Below, piece by piece: positions 8,866-17,913 of a stretch of DNA of 64,000 bases. Position numbers and translations under genes: made by a program. The notes beneath the pieces are model-generated. The model was not told the origin of the DNA. It saw only the letters and a list, made by a program, of their open reading frames with translations, and ran no database searches. Every line of letters begins with the position of its first letter. Positions within the stretch are counted from its first letter, which is position 1. This stretch comes from Microbulbifer agarilyticus (GTDB taxonomy: Bacteria; Pseudomonadota; Gammaproteobacteria; Pseudomonadales; Cellvibrionaceae): positions 1,550,001 through 1,614,000 of the forward strand of contig NZ_CP019650.1 of the NCBI RefSeq assembly GCF_001999945.1, in the 5' to 3' direction.

Positions 8866-9651
8866 ATGAACTGTTTGTTAAAAATGCGCGCTATGCGCGA
8901 ACAGTTATCGGTAAATGAGCGCAAGCTTGCCGATTTTATTCTGGATAATACGCAGTTGCTGCGCGATTACTCGTCTTCGCAGCTGGCCGATGCCGTGGGG
9001 GTAAGCCAGTCTAGCGTGGTGAAGTTCTCTCAGAAGCTCGGCTATCGAGGCTACCCAAGCCTCAAGCTTGCCGTATATGAATCTTATGCTGGTGCAAGTA
9101 TCGCGAGTGATGAGGATCAAGCTCGCCACCTGGGGCAGGCAAACAGCCCATTGAGCACTTTGGGGCAGAAGAAACTCGAGGTGCTGGAAAATACAGTCAA
9201 TATCAACGAGTCGGAGCAGTTGTCAGCTGCAGTCAAAGCAATTCGCTCTGCCCGCTGTATTCAGGTTTCGGCGTGCCCGGGATCCGTTTCCGTTGCGCGT
9301 TACCTGACCCATCAATTGCTTGAATTGGGCTGCTGGGCAGTATTTGATGAGGGTGGCCAGCTACAGCACAAGATTGCGGACTCGCTCAGCGATGATGATT
9401 TGCTGTGTATCCTGTGCGATTTTGGTGGTGAGGAATCCCTGGTTGAGGTCGCGAACCGTGCTCGCGAGCATGGCGTAAAAGTATTGAGTCTTACCCGCTA
9501 CAACTACAACGCGGCCAGCATCCATTCGGATATTCGACTGTACGTGGTGCCTTCTGAAGACGATGAAGCGCTGCAGCGATTACTGTTTCGCTCTGCGCAG
9601 TTGCATGTCATTGAAGGGCTGATCAGTGGCGTGTTGGAAGAAAATGGATAA
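8866..9651 (+). CDS. RpiR/MurR-type transcriptional regulator (HTH_6 + SIS), divergent SIS domain
   Basis: 261 residues. The N-terminal HTH_6 domain (1-75) contains GVSQSSVVKFSQKLGY. This is identical over the recognition-helix region to the second regulator at 28726, so both may bind the same operator. The C-terminal SIS domain (~110-240) is present but its sugar-phosphate motifs are degenerate: SACPGSVSV where GVGASSLVA is found in the paralogue, and CDFGGEES where SESG is expected. It is the last gene of an operon with NlpC/P60 and the epimerase, ending at a bidirectional terminator. Its effector may therefore be something other than MurNAc-6-P or GlcNAc-6-P. Family assignment is strong; target and effector are inferred. 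Confidence 0.9.
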   Translation: MNCLLKMRAMREQLSVNERKLADFILDNTQLLRDYSSSQLADAVGVSQSSVVKFSQKLGYRGYPSLKLAVYESYAGASIASDEDQARHLGQANSPLSTLGQKKLEVLENTVNINESEQLSAAVKAIRSARCIQVSACPGSVSVARYLTHQLLELGCWAVFDEGGQLQHKIADSLSDDDLLCILCDFGGEESLVEVANRAREHGVKVLSLTRYNYNAASIHSDIRLYVVPSEDDEALQRLLFRSAQLHVIEGLISGVLEENG

Positions 9652-9743
9652 CTAGCGTTGTAGGACCCAGCTCCCGCTACAGAATTGTCAGACAAAGTCT
9701 TCGCTAGTTGATTGCATCGATAAGCTCAAAGACTCTACAAACT

Positions 9744-9778
9744 AAAAAGGCCGCCAGATCATACCTGGCGGCCTTTTT
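9744..9778. terminator. Bidirectional terminator between convergent genes
   Basis: AAAAAGGCCGCCAG and CTGGCGGCCTTTTT arms with a 7-nt loop. It serves the regulator (+) and the transglutaminase-like gene (-). Confidence 0.9.
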
Positions 9779-9815
9779 AGTGGGCTGCGTATAGTAGGCT
9801 GCGTGTTTGCCTGCA

Positions 9816-11306
9816 TTAGTGCGCGGCGGCTTCTACCGGCTTCCAATCCATGTTGTAACTCCACTGGTCAAAGTAGAGGTTGCCACCGCGCCACTCAACT
9901 TCACCGCGCTGGCTGTCAACGGTCTCGGAGCGGAAATGCTGTTTGGCCGGGAAAAATGGTTGGCTGTAATCCGTGTTAAAGATCAGTCGATAGCTATCGA
10001 GCCCACCGAGATAGAACCAGCGCTCAGCGTCTTTCTCGCTATCCAGCACGCCATGGGTGACGTCCATGGGCATCCAGCCATATGGGGCCAGATAGAACTC
10101 CCCCCAATCATGCATTGTGTCGAAGCCCTCCGGGGAAAATTCCCAGCCGGACTCCCAGCGCGCGGGTATGCCATTCATGCGCATGAGTGTGATTAGCAGT
10201 AGGGTCTGTTGTCCGCAGTCTGCATGGCCTGCCTGCGCAGCGTATTGGCTGATATTGCGGATCGTGGAATATTCACGGGCACCCGCCCAGGGGATCTGGT
10301 CGACGTAGTTAAACAGCTTCTGGGCGATGCGATAGGGGTTGGTCTCATTCCCTACGATGCGCTCGGAGAGGGCGCGCAGTTCGGGGGTGAACTGGATATG
10401 TGGTGCGCGTTCTGCGAGGTTGCTTGCCAGGTTTTCGCTGGTTGCTGCCTGATTGCTCAATGGCTTCACCAAGTTTGCTTCAATGTCGGTAAAGCGGGAA
10501 AGGCTGTTGAACGTATAGCGCACGGAAAATTCTGTGGGGACTCCCTTTTCTGCAGTGCGTTCCATGTAAATGGTCCGCTGGGCCTGAGTCTCCGGTGCCA
10601 GTTGATTCTTGGCTGGTGAGCTTGAGATTAGCGCAATCTGTTCCTGTCGCCCTGAAATTTCCTGCGGGAAGGGGAGCCAGGCGCGAACCACTTCTCCAGC
10701 CGGCACCGCATCGGCATCGACGGTGAGTGAGTAGGTCACTTCAAAGCGCTGCTCCAGGGGTGCTTTGGTTTGTTGGTGGGTATCTACTACCGCAGCGTGG
10801 TGTGGGTGCAGGTGATACAGCGGTGCTTTATCCGTAAAGCGGCGGTAGTCATTAGTGCGAGCGGCCGCTTCACTGGAGATGTGGACTAGGTTGTAAGCGG
10901 CTTTGCGGAAGTAGCGGCGCTCACCATTGATGATCTTGTACTCGAGTAATCCTGCGGCATTCCATTTGGCAATGTCGTCTTCGGTCGCGTCAGGGATGTA
11001 GCGCTGGATAGAGCCCAGCAACTCTTCCGGCTTCAGTGTGAATTCCATCTCAATTCTGCGCATGCGTTCCGCTTCGAACTCGAGTGCCGAATCGTCTTCC
11101 TTATTCGTCTCGTTATCCCGCATTTCTTGAATTACCGATTTTGCACTTTGATAGTTGCCCTGATCTACCTGTGTGCGCACTGATGCGAGGCTGTAGCCGC
11201 TTGTTTCACTGCTGTGTGCGACGCCGGTGGAGAGCATACTTATTGCCATCGCCAGAGGGCGGGCAAGCTTGCCCAGGTTGACGGGGGAGTGTTTGGTATC
11301 TTTCAC
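9816..11306 (-). CDS. Exported transglutaminase-like cysteine protease family protein
   Basis: About 496 residues. The start GTG 11306 has GGAG 6 bp upstream; an in-frame TTG lies at 11321. A signal peptide ends near ...STGVAHS (residue ~32). The C-terminal transglutaminase-like core shows the Cys in HADCGQQT, the His in TMHDWGEF and the Asp in MPMDVTHG, a complete Cys-His-Asp triad. The middle (~180-300) is a beta-rich N-terminal extension of the kind found in periplasmic transglutaminase-like proteins. Bacterial members are usually peptidases and not cross-linkers. Here it faces the murein operon from a divergent promoter carrying two operator-like half sites, so a role in trimming stem peptides or envelope proteins is likely but unproven. 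Confidence 0.85.
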   Translation of the reverse strand: MKDTKHSPVNLGKLARPLAMAISMLSTGVAHSSETSGYSLASVRTQVDQGNYQSAKSVIQEMRDNETNKEDDSALEFEAERMRRIEMEFTLKPEELLGSIQRYIPDATEDDIAKWNAAGLLEYKIINGERRYFRKAAYNLVHISSEAAARTNDYRRFTDKAPLYHLHPHHAAVVDTHQQTKAPLEQRFEVTYSLTVDADAVPAGEVVRAWLPFPQEISGRQEQIALISSSPAKNQLAPETQAQRTIYMERTAEKGVPTEFSVRYTFNSLSRFTDIEANLVKPLSNQAATSENLASNLAERAPHIQFTPELRALSERIVGNETNPYRIAQKLFNYVDQIPWAGAREYSTIRNISQYAAQAGHADCGQQTLLLITLMRMNGIPARWESGWEFSPEGFDTMHDWGEFYLAPYGWMPMDVTHGVLDSEKDAERWFYLGGLDSYRLIFNTDYSQPFFPAKQHFRSETVDSQRGEVEWRGGNLYFDQWSYNMDWKPVEAAAH

Positions 11307-11332
11307 GGCATGCTCCGGCAAAAATTCGTCAG

Positions 11333-11378
11333 GAATAATTTATTATTTACATAAATTTCACTGCTTGATAAATTATTC
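11333..11378. promoter_or_regulatory. Paired inverted operator-like sites in divergent promoter
   Basis: GAATAATTTAT (11333-11343) and its exact reverse complement ATAAATTATTC (11368-11378), 24 bp apart, between the transglutaminase-like gene and the 13-kb forward operon. The arms match the site at 6190-6202. The arrangement resembles two dimer sites about 35 bp apart centre to centre. Confidence 0.55.
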
Positions 11379-11456
11379 GGATGTTGGCGATACGTCAAGG
11401 CCGAGACGTGACGATTTAGCCCTTCCTTATATCAGCTTGCGGAGTACATCCTGACA

Positions 11457-13073
11457 ATGCGCCGTTTTACCACGATCAGCCTGTGTGTTTTTTCATCACT
11501 TGGATTGAGTTTACTTGGTGGGTGTGAAGACCAGCTGCCTGGTCGCGAGGATACCGTGTCTTACATAGAAAAGGTGCTGGAACAGGAGCGGGTGCCTGGT
11601 GCGGCGGTTGCCATCTGGCATCGCGGCGAGCCGGTATTGATGGAGGGGTTTGGAGTTACCAATGTAAATGACCCGCGCCCAGTCGACGGGCAAACCTTAT
11701 TCAAACTTGCGTCGACCAGTAAAGCGTTTACCACGGCGGCACTCGGCCTGTTGGTCGAGGACGGCAAATTGGACTGGGATGGTCGTGTGGTGGATTACCT
11801 TCCGCAATTTCGTCTGGGTGACCCCTGGATTACAGCGGATTTCCGCGTGGTGGACCTTCTTACGCACCGCTCCGGCCTCGGGCCGGGAGCGGGTGACCTG
11901 ATGTTGTGGCCACAACCGAATGCGTACAGTCGCGACGATGTGTTGAAAGGACTGGAATTCTTACCGATTACCCGGCGTTTCCGCGCGGACTATGCGTACG
12001 ACAACTTGCTTTATATCGTTGCGGGTGAACTGATCGCCGAGGTGTCAGGCCTGAGCTATGAGGACTTTGTTCAGCAGAAGCTGTTAGAACCTCTGGGCTT
12101 GGAGAACTGCTATGCAGGCCCGGTACCGGCTGATGCCCGCGATAACCTTGCCGACCCTCATCGGCTGGAAGCGAGTGATGGCGAGCGCGGCAAATTGGTA
12201 GTGGATACGCCTAACCTGGCTGGGTTCGATCCGATCGTCCTCGCGGCGGCGGGGGGGATGCATTGTAGTGCGGGTGACATGCTTACCTGGTTGCGGACGC
12301 ATTTGTCCGGTGGGCAAATGCCGAATGGAAGCCAATTGTTTACTGAGCAGACTCGTGACCGTTTGTGGCGGCCTGAGACATTAATGCCATTGTCACAGTC
12401 GCGGGCTGCCCGCGACGGCGGCCACTTTTATGCTTATGCACTTGGCTGGCGGGTGCAGGATATGCACGGTAAGAAGGTTGTACACCATACCGGATCACTG
12501 TCAGGGATGTACGCTTGGGCGGCGATGGTACCTGAAGAAGACCTGGCCATTGTTGTACTGATGAACCGCAGTGCCGGTGCGGCGCGACAGGCGCTGATTT
12601 ATGGCCTGCTCAAGCCTTACCTGCAGGCATCGGACACCGACTGGCTGGCATACTTTCAGGAACTTTACGGTACGCCTGCCGAGGCCGTTGAGCCCGAAGA
12701 ACTCACTGCACCGGTAGGTTTTACGCGCGTGTCAGCCCAAGAGCTTTTGGGGCTCTATCGTGATCCCTGGTTTGGTGACATAAAGATTGTCGAGGAAGAG
12801 GGCGTGTTGCGTTGGTATGCGCTCAAGTCGCCGCGCCTGACCGGCACCATGACTGGTGCAGGGGAAGGGGTGTGGGGCGTGGACTGGGATGATCGTAGCC
12901 TTAATGCTGATGCGTGGGTGATGGCCGATCGAGCAGAATCCGGTGTGATACTGCTAACCATGCAGGCGAAGTCCCGGGGTACCGATTTCAGTTACGGCTT
13001 TCACGACCTGAGGTTTGAGAAAGTTTCCGGGGTCGAATCGGCAGAAATACCGATACTCTCCTCAATACAATAA
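11457..13073 (+). CDS. Lipoprotein serine hydrolase (class C beta-lactamase / S12 fold)
   Basis: 538 residues. The N-terminus is a lipoprotein signal with lipobox LLGGC. The S12 catalytic elements are intact: STSK (SxxK nucleophile, residue ~86), YDN in YAYDNLLYI (YxN) and HTGS in VVHHTGSLSG. A C-terminal extension (~430-530) resembles the lipocalin-like tail of other S12 proteins (DUF3471-like). Members are D,D-peptidases, D-amino-acid peptidases or esterases; true beta-lactamase activity is unlikely for this subgroup. It opens the forward operon that continues with LD-carboxypeptidase, so a D-amino-acid-specific peptidase acting on muropeptides is the natural guess. The exact substrate is not visible from sequence. 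Confidence 0.88.
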   Translation: MRRFTTISLCVFSSLGLSLLGGCEDQLPGREDTVSYIEKVLEQERVPGAAVAIWHRGEPVLMEGFGVTNVNDPRPVDGQTLFKLASTSKAFTTAALGLLVEDGKLDWDGRVVDYLPQFRLGDPWITADFRVVDLLTHRSGLGPGAGDLMLWPQPNAYSRDDVLKGLEFLPITRRFRADYAYDNLLYIVAGELIAEVSGLSYEDFVQQKLLEPLGLENCYAGPVPADARDNLADPHRLEASDGERGKLVVDTPNLAGFDPIVLAAAGGMHCSAGDMLTWLRTHLSGGQMPNGSQLFTEQTRDRLWRPETLMPLSQSRAARDGGHFYAYALGWRVQDMHGKKVVHHTGSLSGMYAWAAMVPEEDLAIVVLMNRSAGAARQALIYGLLKPYLQASDTDWLAYFQELYGTPAEAVEPEELTAPVGFTRVSAQELLGLYRDPWFGDIKIVEEEGVLRWYALKSPRLTGTMTGAGEGVWGVDWDDRSLNADAWVMADRAESGVILLTMQAKSRGTDFSYGFHDLRFEKVSGVESAEIPILSSIQ

Positions 13074-13120
13074 TTTTCCCAAGATATAAATTGCGAACAA
13101 CGCTTTTGTAGGAGGCTGAT

Positions 13121-14197
13121 ATGCAACGGCGCAAGCTCATTCAATCCCTGGTTTCTGCGCCCCTGCTGGCTGCTGGGGTTTCCGCTGCTTCTGCTGGCGA
13201 GGCCGATACAGTGAGTGCTGGTTACAGCAGCCAAATGGAGGGGGAAGGGCTGTTGCGATCGAAACGCCTGAAGTCTGGGATGACCGTTGGCTTGGTGACA
13301 CCGGCCAGTAACGCCTGGGAGGATGAAGATATCCGCTTTGCCGGTGATGTGGTGCGGTCGTTAGGATTTAAGGTGAAGGAAGCAGCGAACCTGTATCGTC
13401 GCTCCCAATATCTTGCCGGGCCAGACGAAGCGCGTGCACAAGATCTCAACGCGATGTTTGCAGACCCCGATGTAGATGCTGTGTTCTGCCTGCGTGGGGG
13501 CTACGGCACGCCGCGAATCCTGCCGATGCTCGACTACGGGCTAATTCGCCGCAATCCAAAAATCTTACTGGGGTATAGCGATATCACGGCATTGCTGAAT
13601 GCGATTTATCACCGCAGTGGGGTGATGACTTACCACGGACCTATTGCCGCGCAGAATTTCACCGACTACACCCTGTCTGAGTATCAAAAAGTACTAGTGA
13701 ACGCGCAATCCAGAGTGCCCCTCGGTACGCCTCCGGTGTTTGAGGCCTCCCCGGGACGAGTGGAAAACCGTAATCGAATTACCCGTTTTGCCGGTGGCAA
13801 TGCCCGGGGACGCCTGATTGGAGGCAACCTGTCTTTAATGGCGAGCCTGGTGGGTACGCCGTTTGAACCAGATTACCAGGGCAAAATCCTGTTCCTCGAA
13901 GATGTCGGCGAAGCACCTTACCGGGTGGATCGAATGCTCACACAGCTTTGGCTGGCGGGCAAATTGCAGCAGGTTGCCGGAATTGTATTCGGCAAGTTCA
14001 CCGAGACGGGGACCGATGGTAATACATTCAGTATTGAGCACGTTTTGCGCGAGCGCACTGCGAGCCTTGGTATCCCGGTTGTCCGCGGCCTGATGATTGG
14101 TCACGTGGATGACCAGACGGTTGTACCGGTCGGTGCCCTGGCTGAGCTTGATGGTGATGAAGGTGTCCTGACCTTGCTGGAGCGCCCCGTCGCCTGA
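13121..14197 (+). CDS. Exported LD-carboxypeptidase (S66, LdcA/MccF family)
   Basis: 358 residues with a strong AGGAGG site before ATG 13121. The S66 triad is visible: Ser in LGYSDITALLNA, Glu in LFLEDVGEAPYRVDR and His in IGHVDDQTVVPVG. The family removes the terminal D-Ala from the L,D-bond of murein tetrapeptides. E. coli LdcA is cytoplasmic, but this protein begins QRRKLIQSLVSAPLLAAG, a twin-arginine-like signal peptide ending near ...SAASAGEA, so it should act in the periplasm. It follows the S12 hydrolase by 47 bp in the same operon. The Tat call is from the RRKLI motif and hydrophobic stretch alone. Confidence 0.9.
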   Translation: MQRRKLIQSLVSAPLLAAGVSAASAGEADTVSAGYSSQMEGEGLLRSKRLKSGMTVGLVTPASNAWEDEDIRFAGDVVRSLGFKVKEAANLYRRSQYLAGPDEARAQDLNAMFADPDVDAVFCLRGGYGTPRILPMLDYGLIRRNPKILLGYSDITALLNAIYHRSGVMTYHGPIAAQNFTDYTLSEYQKVLVNAQSRVPLGTPPVFEASPGRVENRNRITRFAGGNARGRLIGGNLSLMASLVGTPFEPDYQGKILFLEDVGEAPYRVDRMLTQLWLAGKLQQVAGIVFGKFTETGTDGNTFSIEHVLRERTASLGIPVVRGLMIGHVDDQTVVPVGALAELDGDEGVLTLLERPVA

Positions 14198-14366
14198 TAG
14201 ACCCTTGCTCTGGTTTAGGTATCGGTCGCGGCGATAAGTGCCGACATTTCCCCTGTGTGGTCTACTGGTAGCATGCGGTAACGTGCAATATTTTGTGGTG
14301 CTTGCCGGTGGGCCCGACACAAATCGTAAATAAATTATAAAAAGATGCTTTTAGGCTCCTGTTCCT

Positions 14367-15761
14367 ATGAATGAACTCTCCTGGTTGACGTTATTACCCC
14401 CGTTTATCGCTATCGGCCTGGCGCTTCTGACCCGCCAGGTGTATCTGGCCTTGTTTGCCGGGATCTGGCTCGGGTTTTTCCTGCTCAATGGCTCCGGATT
14501 CTTTCCATCGCTAGCGGAGGCTCTGGATGGGGTACTAGCGGTCCTGGCGAACCCGGGTGATGCGCGTGTAGTGATGTTTACCCTGGTAATCGGCGCCTTC
14601 ATCATCACCCTGGAGCGGTGTGGTGCAGTGAGCGGATTTGTACGCTTTCTTGAGCGCAGCCGCTGGGTCACCAACGGCAAGCGCGCCCAGTGGATGGCCT
14701 GGCTGACGGGGATTGTAATCTTTATCGAATCCAACATTACCGTGTTGGTTGCCGGTACGGTTTCCCGCCCGCTATTTGATCGCTTTCGCGTGGCTCGCGA
14801 AAAACTCGCGTATATCATCGATTCAACGTCCGCCCCCGTGTGTATGTTGATACCTCTTAATGCCTGGGGCGCATTTAATCTCGGTTTGCTGGACGGTCTG
14901 GGAGTGCAGGACCCGCTCAAAGTGTTGCTGGCAAGTATCCCGCTGAACTTGTATGCCATCACTGCAGTGTTACTCACTGCGTACACGATTTCCCGCGATT
15001 ATAACCCGGGTCCTATGGCCAAAGCACAGGCGCGCACCAGTGGCGGTGATACTGATGGAATTGATATCAGTAGCAGCATGGGTGAAAAAAGCCATGTAAA
15101 GCCACGGCTGCTCAATATGTTGTTGCCGGTGCTGGTGCTCATTTTGGCGATGCCGGTCAGTCTGTGGATCACCGGCGATGGAAAAATTTTCCAGGGCTCC
15201 GGTTCTACCTCTGTGCTCTGGGCTTCACTTGCCGCATTGGCTACGGTTTCTTTCCTGGTTTTACTCCAGCGTACGATGACGCTGGATGAACTCAGCCACA
15301 CGTGGATGGAAGGTGCAGGGCGCATGCTTCCGCTAGCGATCATTCTGATTCTCGCGCTGGCGCTTGGCGCTATTTCGAAAACCCTCGGGACCGGCCAATA
15401 TGTTGCGGGTCTGGTAGGCGACACCATTCCACTGGCCCTGTTGCCTGTCGTCATTTTCCTGGTGTCTGGCGTGATTGCCTTCTCCGTTGGCTCTAGCTGG
15501 GGCACATTCTCAATCATGCTGCCGATTGCAATCCCTGTGGCGAGCGCTCTGGGCGCCGAACCGGCACTGTTTGTCGCTGCCGTGTTGTCTGGTGGGATTT
15601 TCGGGGATCACAGTTCACCGATATCGGATACCACCATCGTATCTTCGCTCGCCGCTGGCACAGAGCATATCGACCATGTCCGTACCCAGTTACCTTACGC
15701 AATGCGCGCCGGTGTGGTGAGTGCGTTTGGCTTTATCGCGCTTGGCTATCTGATGCTTTGA
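14367..15761 (+). CDS. NhaC-family Na+/H+ antiporter-like transporter
   Basis: 464 residues, about 11-12 hydrophobic segments. The NhaC signature GDHSSPISDTTIVSS occurs near residue ~415, preceded by SVGSSWGTFSIMLPIAIP. NhaC-family proteins include Na+/H+ antiporters and the malate/Na+-lactate antiporter MleN of Bacillus. In this operon, between LD-carboxypeptidase and a PLP decarboxylase and upstream of glcDEF, it may exchange lactate, an amine or an amino acid released from murein instead of serving pH homeostasis. That substrate idea is inference. The 169-bp gap upstream includes an AT-rich AATAAATTAT stretch near 14330 and could hold an internal promoter. Confidence 0.85.
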   Translation: MNELSWLTLLPPFIAIGLALLTRQVYLALFAGIWLGFFLLNGSGFFPSLAEALDGVLAVLANPGDARVVMFTLVIGAFIITLERCGAVSGFVRFLERSRWVTNGKRAQWMAWLTGIVIFIESNITVLVAGTVSRPLFDRFRVAREKLAYIIDSTSAPVCMLIPLNAWGAFNLGLLDGLGVQDPLKVLLASIPLNLYAITAVLLTAYTISRDYNPGPMAKAQARTSGGDTDGIDISSSMGEKSHVKPRLLNMLLPVLVLILAMPVSLWITGDGKIFQGSGSTSVLWASLAALATVSFLVLLQRTMTLDELSHTWMEGAGRMLPLAIILILALALGAISKTLGTGQYVAGLVGDTIPLALLPVVIFLVSGVIAFSVGSSWGTFSIMLPIAIPVASALGAEPALFVAAVLSGGIFGDHSSPISDTTIVSSLAAGTEHIDHVRTQLPYAMRAGVVSAFGFIALGYLML

Positions 15762-15834
15762 CCCACTGATACGCGCTTTTTCCCGGCACGCATCTGGCTA
15801 TTTGGGCACGCAAAATATTTAGAGTTACGAAGTG

Positions 15835-17913
15835 ATGAAAAAAAGTCCGTGTGAAATCGTCTTGCTTACCTTGGATGGTGAATTTGCATCCCGCTGGTTA
15901 AGTGAGTTGACCCCCCTGGCTGAGAACGATGCCGAGGCGCCGCTTGCCCTCACTTTTGCGCATGCGGAGTACCAGGCGCTAAATTCTGTTTTACGCGGTG
16001 GTGACACACAGATTCTTGTAATTGATGATGCCAGCCTGGGAGACCAAACTGTGCGTGACGCGCTGAATGCGGTGCGTACACAAAGAGCGGAAATTGATTG
16101 TGTATTACTTACAGGCTCCAGTGACGCCCAGCAGGAAGGTTTCGAGTGTGTTATTTCCCGCGGCGAATCCAATTACGGCGTCGTGTATCGCACCTTGCGG
16201 CGGATCCTATTGGAGCGCATTGCAACACCGTTTGCTGATGCGTTGCGGGAATACGTTTACGCCGCACGCGACTCCTGGCACACGCCTGGACATTCCAGCG
16301 GCGATAGCCTGAGTAGTAGCCCCTGGATATCTGATTTCCATCGATTTATGGGCGAGCATGTTTTCAATACGGACCTTTCCGTCAGTGTGAAAATGTTGGA
16401 TTCACTGATGGATCCAATCAGTGTTATTCGCCAGGCACAGCAGCTGACCGCCAAAACCTTCGGTGCTCGCCATAGTTACTTTGTCACTAACGGTACCTCT
16501 ACCTCGAACAAGATCGTGCTGCAACACCTGCTGCGCCACGGTGACCGGGTGGTGGTGGATCGCAACTGCCACAAGTCGGTGCACCACGCCATGATCATGA
16601 GTGGCGCGGTGCCGGTCTATCTGGAGTCCGCGGTCAATCAGCGCTACGGAATCTATGGGCCGGTGCCGCAGCGTGAAATTTTTGCCGCAATCGATCGCAC
16701 CCCGGGTGCGCGTCTACTGGTACTTACCTCGTGCACCTATGATGGGCTGCGTTACGATCTCAAGCCCATTATTGAGTATGCCCATGCCGCAGGTCTTTTC
16801 GTACTGATTGATGAGGCCTGGTATGCCCATGGTCGTTTCCACCCGGAAATGCGTCCAACCGCACTGGAATGTGGGGCGGATTTTGTCACACAGTCCACGC
16901 ATAAAATGCTCTCTGCCTTCTCTCAGGCGAGCATGATTCATGTCGGCGACTTTGGATGGCGAGAGGTGTCTGATGGCGATGCCGAGTTTGACGCGGCGGG
17001 CTTCCGAGAAGACATCAATATGCATACTTCCACCAGCCCGCAGTACGGCATGATTGCGAGTCTGGATGTCGCACGTAAACAAATGAGTATTGAAGGATTT
17101 AGCGTACTGGAACGCACCCTCGGGTTTGCAGAGGAAATCCGGACATTTGTGCGCGACAACACTGTATTCAGTAATTTGTCTGCACGCGATCTGTGTGATG
17201 ATTCCCTTGCCGACGATGGCATTCGCCTTGACCCGACTAAGGTCACGATTGATGTTGGCTGTGCCGGTTTGAACGCCCCTGACGCGCAGGCGCAATTGTT
17301 TACCGAATTTGGTATTCAGGTAGAGAAAAACACGCATAACACCTTGTCCTTCCTGGTTACGATAGGAACCACAGAGAGCAAAGTGCTGCGCTTGAAGCAA
17401 GCCTTACGTAGCCTGTCGGAACAAGCGGATAGCGGCGCGAAGCAAAAGCCCAAGGCTGCTTCATCCGAAGACACTGTTGGCCAGAATCTCCCAGCACTCA
17501 GTGAGATTGTTGCTTTGCCAAGAACCGCATATTTTGCCCGTGGCGAAAAGCGTAGCTGGGAGGGCGATAAACGGGAATTGTTAATTGGTGCGATCGCTTG
17601 TGATGAAGTTGTACCGTATCCGCCGGGTATTCCATTGCTCGTACCGGGCCAGCGGATTACCACTGAAATTCTCGATGCGATTGCTGCATTTACTTCCGAT
17701 CGCACAGATCTCGAAATGCATGGGCTGCGCTCGCTGAATGGTGAACCCGCCATTCGCGTGTTAACCGAGCAGGAGGCGCAAGACGCGCTTTCTGAGTTTC
17801 AGGTTGTTGCAAAACTTATCGACGGCGATGCCGAAAAGAGGCTCCCTAGTCAAAACTCCGTTGAGAAAAAAGATAATGCAGCGGTTTCTACCGGCGCCAA
17901 GGAGATTGTATGA
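15835..17913 (+). CDS. Orn/Lys/Arg decarboxylase family PLP enzyme
   Basis: About 692 residues from ATG 15835 (GTG 15832 is directly adjacent). Residues ~1-130 form a receiver-like wing domain as in inducible basic amino acid decarboxylases. The PLP fold-I core follows, with SWHTPGHSSG, the FVTNGTSTSNK phosphate-binding region, DRNCHKSVHHA, LIDEAWYAHGRFHP (the Asp contacting the PLP ring nitrogen) and the Schiff-base lysine in QSTHKMLSAF. The C-terminal domain includes PYPPGIPLLVPGQ. It decarboxylates a basic amino acid; lysine, arginine and ornithine cannot be told apart here. Its stop overlaps the start of the dipeptidase-muramidase gene by 4 bp (ATGA), so the two are translationally coupled, a strange partnership unless the substrate is derived from the stem-peptide diamino acid. 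Confidence 0.9.
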   Translation: MKKSPCEIVLLTLDGEFASRWLSELTPLAENDAEAPLALTFAHAEYQALNSVLRGGDTQILVIDDASLGDQTVRDALNAVRTQRAEIDCVLLTGSSDAQQEGFECVISRGESNYGVVYRTLRRILLERIATPFADALREYVYAARDSWHTPGHSSGDSLSSSPWISDFHRFMGEHVFNTDLSVSVKMLDSLMDPISVIRQAQQLTAKTFGARHSYFVTNGTSTSNKIVLQHLLRHGDRVVVDRNCHKSVHHAMIMSGAVPVYLESAVNQRYGIYGPVPQREIFAAIDRTPGARLLVLTSCTYDGLRYDLKPIIEYAHAAGLFVLIDEAWYAHGRFHPEMRPTALECGADFVTQSTHKMLSAFSQASMIHVGDFGWREVSDGDAEFDAAGFREDINMHTSTSPQYGMIASLDVARKQMSIEGFSVLERTLGFAEEIRTFVRDNTVFSNLSARDLCDDSLADDGIRLDPTKVTIDVGCAGLNAPDAQAQLFTEFGIQVEKNTHNTLSFLVTIGTTESKVLRLKQALRSLSEQADSGAKQKPKAASSEDTVGQNLPALSEIVALPRTAYFARGEKRSWEGDKRELLIGAIACDEVVPYPPGIPLLVPGQRITTEILDAIAAFTSDRTDLEMHGLRSLNGEPAIRVLTEQEAQDALSEFQVVAKLIDGDAEKRLPSQNSVEKKDNAAVSTGAKEIV

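Noticed and set aside
11457..13073. Reading the serine hydrolase as an antibiotic-resistance beta-lactamase
   Set aside because: The S12 motifs alone do not show beta-lactam hydrolysis; the C-terminal extension and operon context favour a peptidase or esterase.
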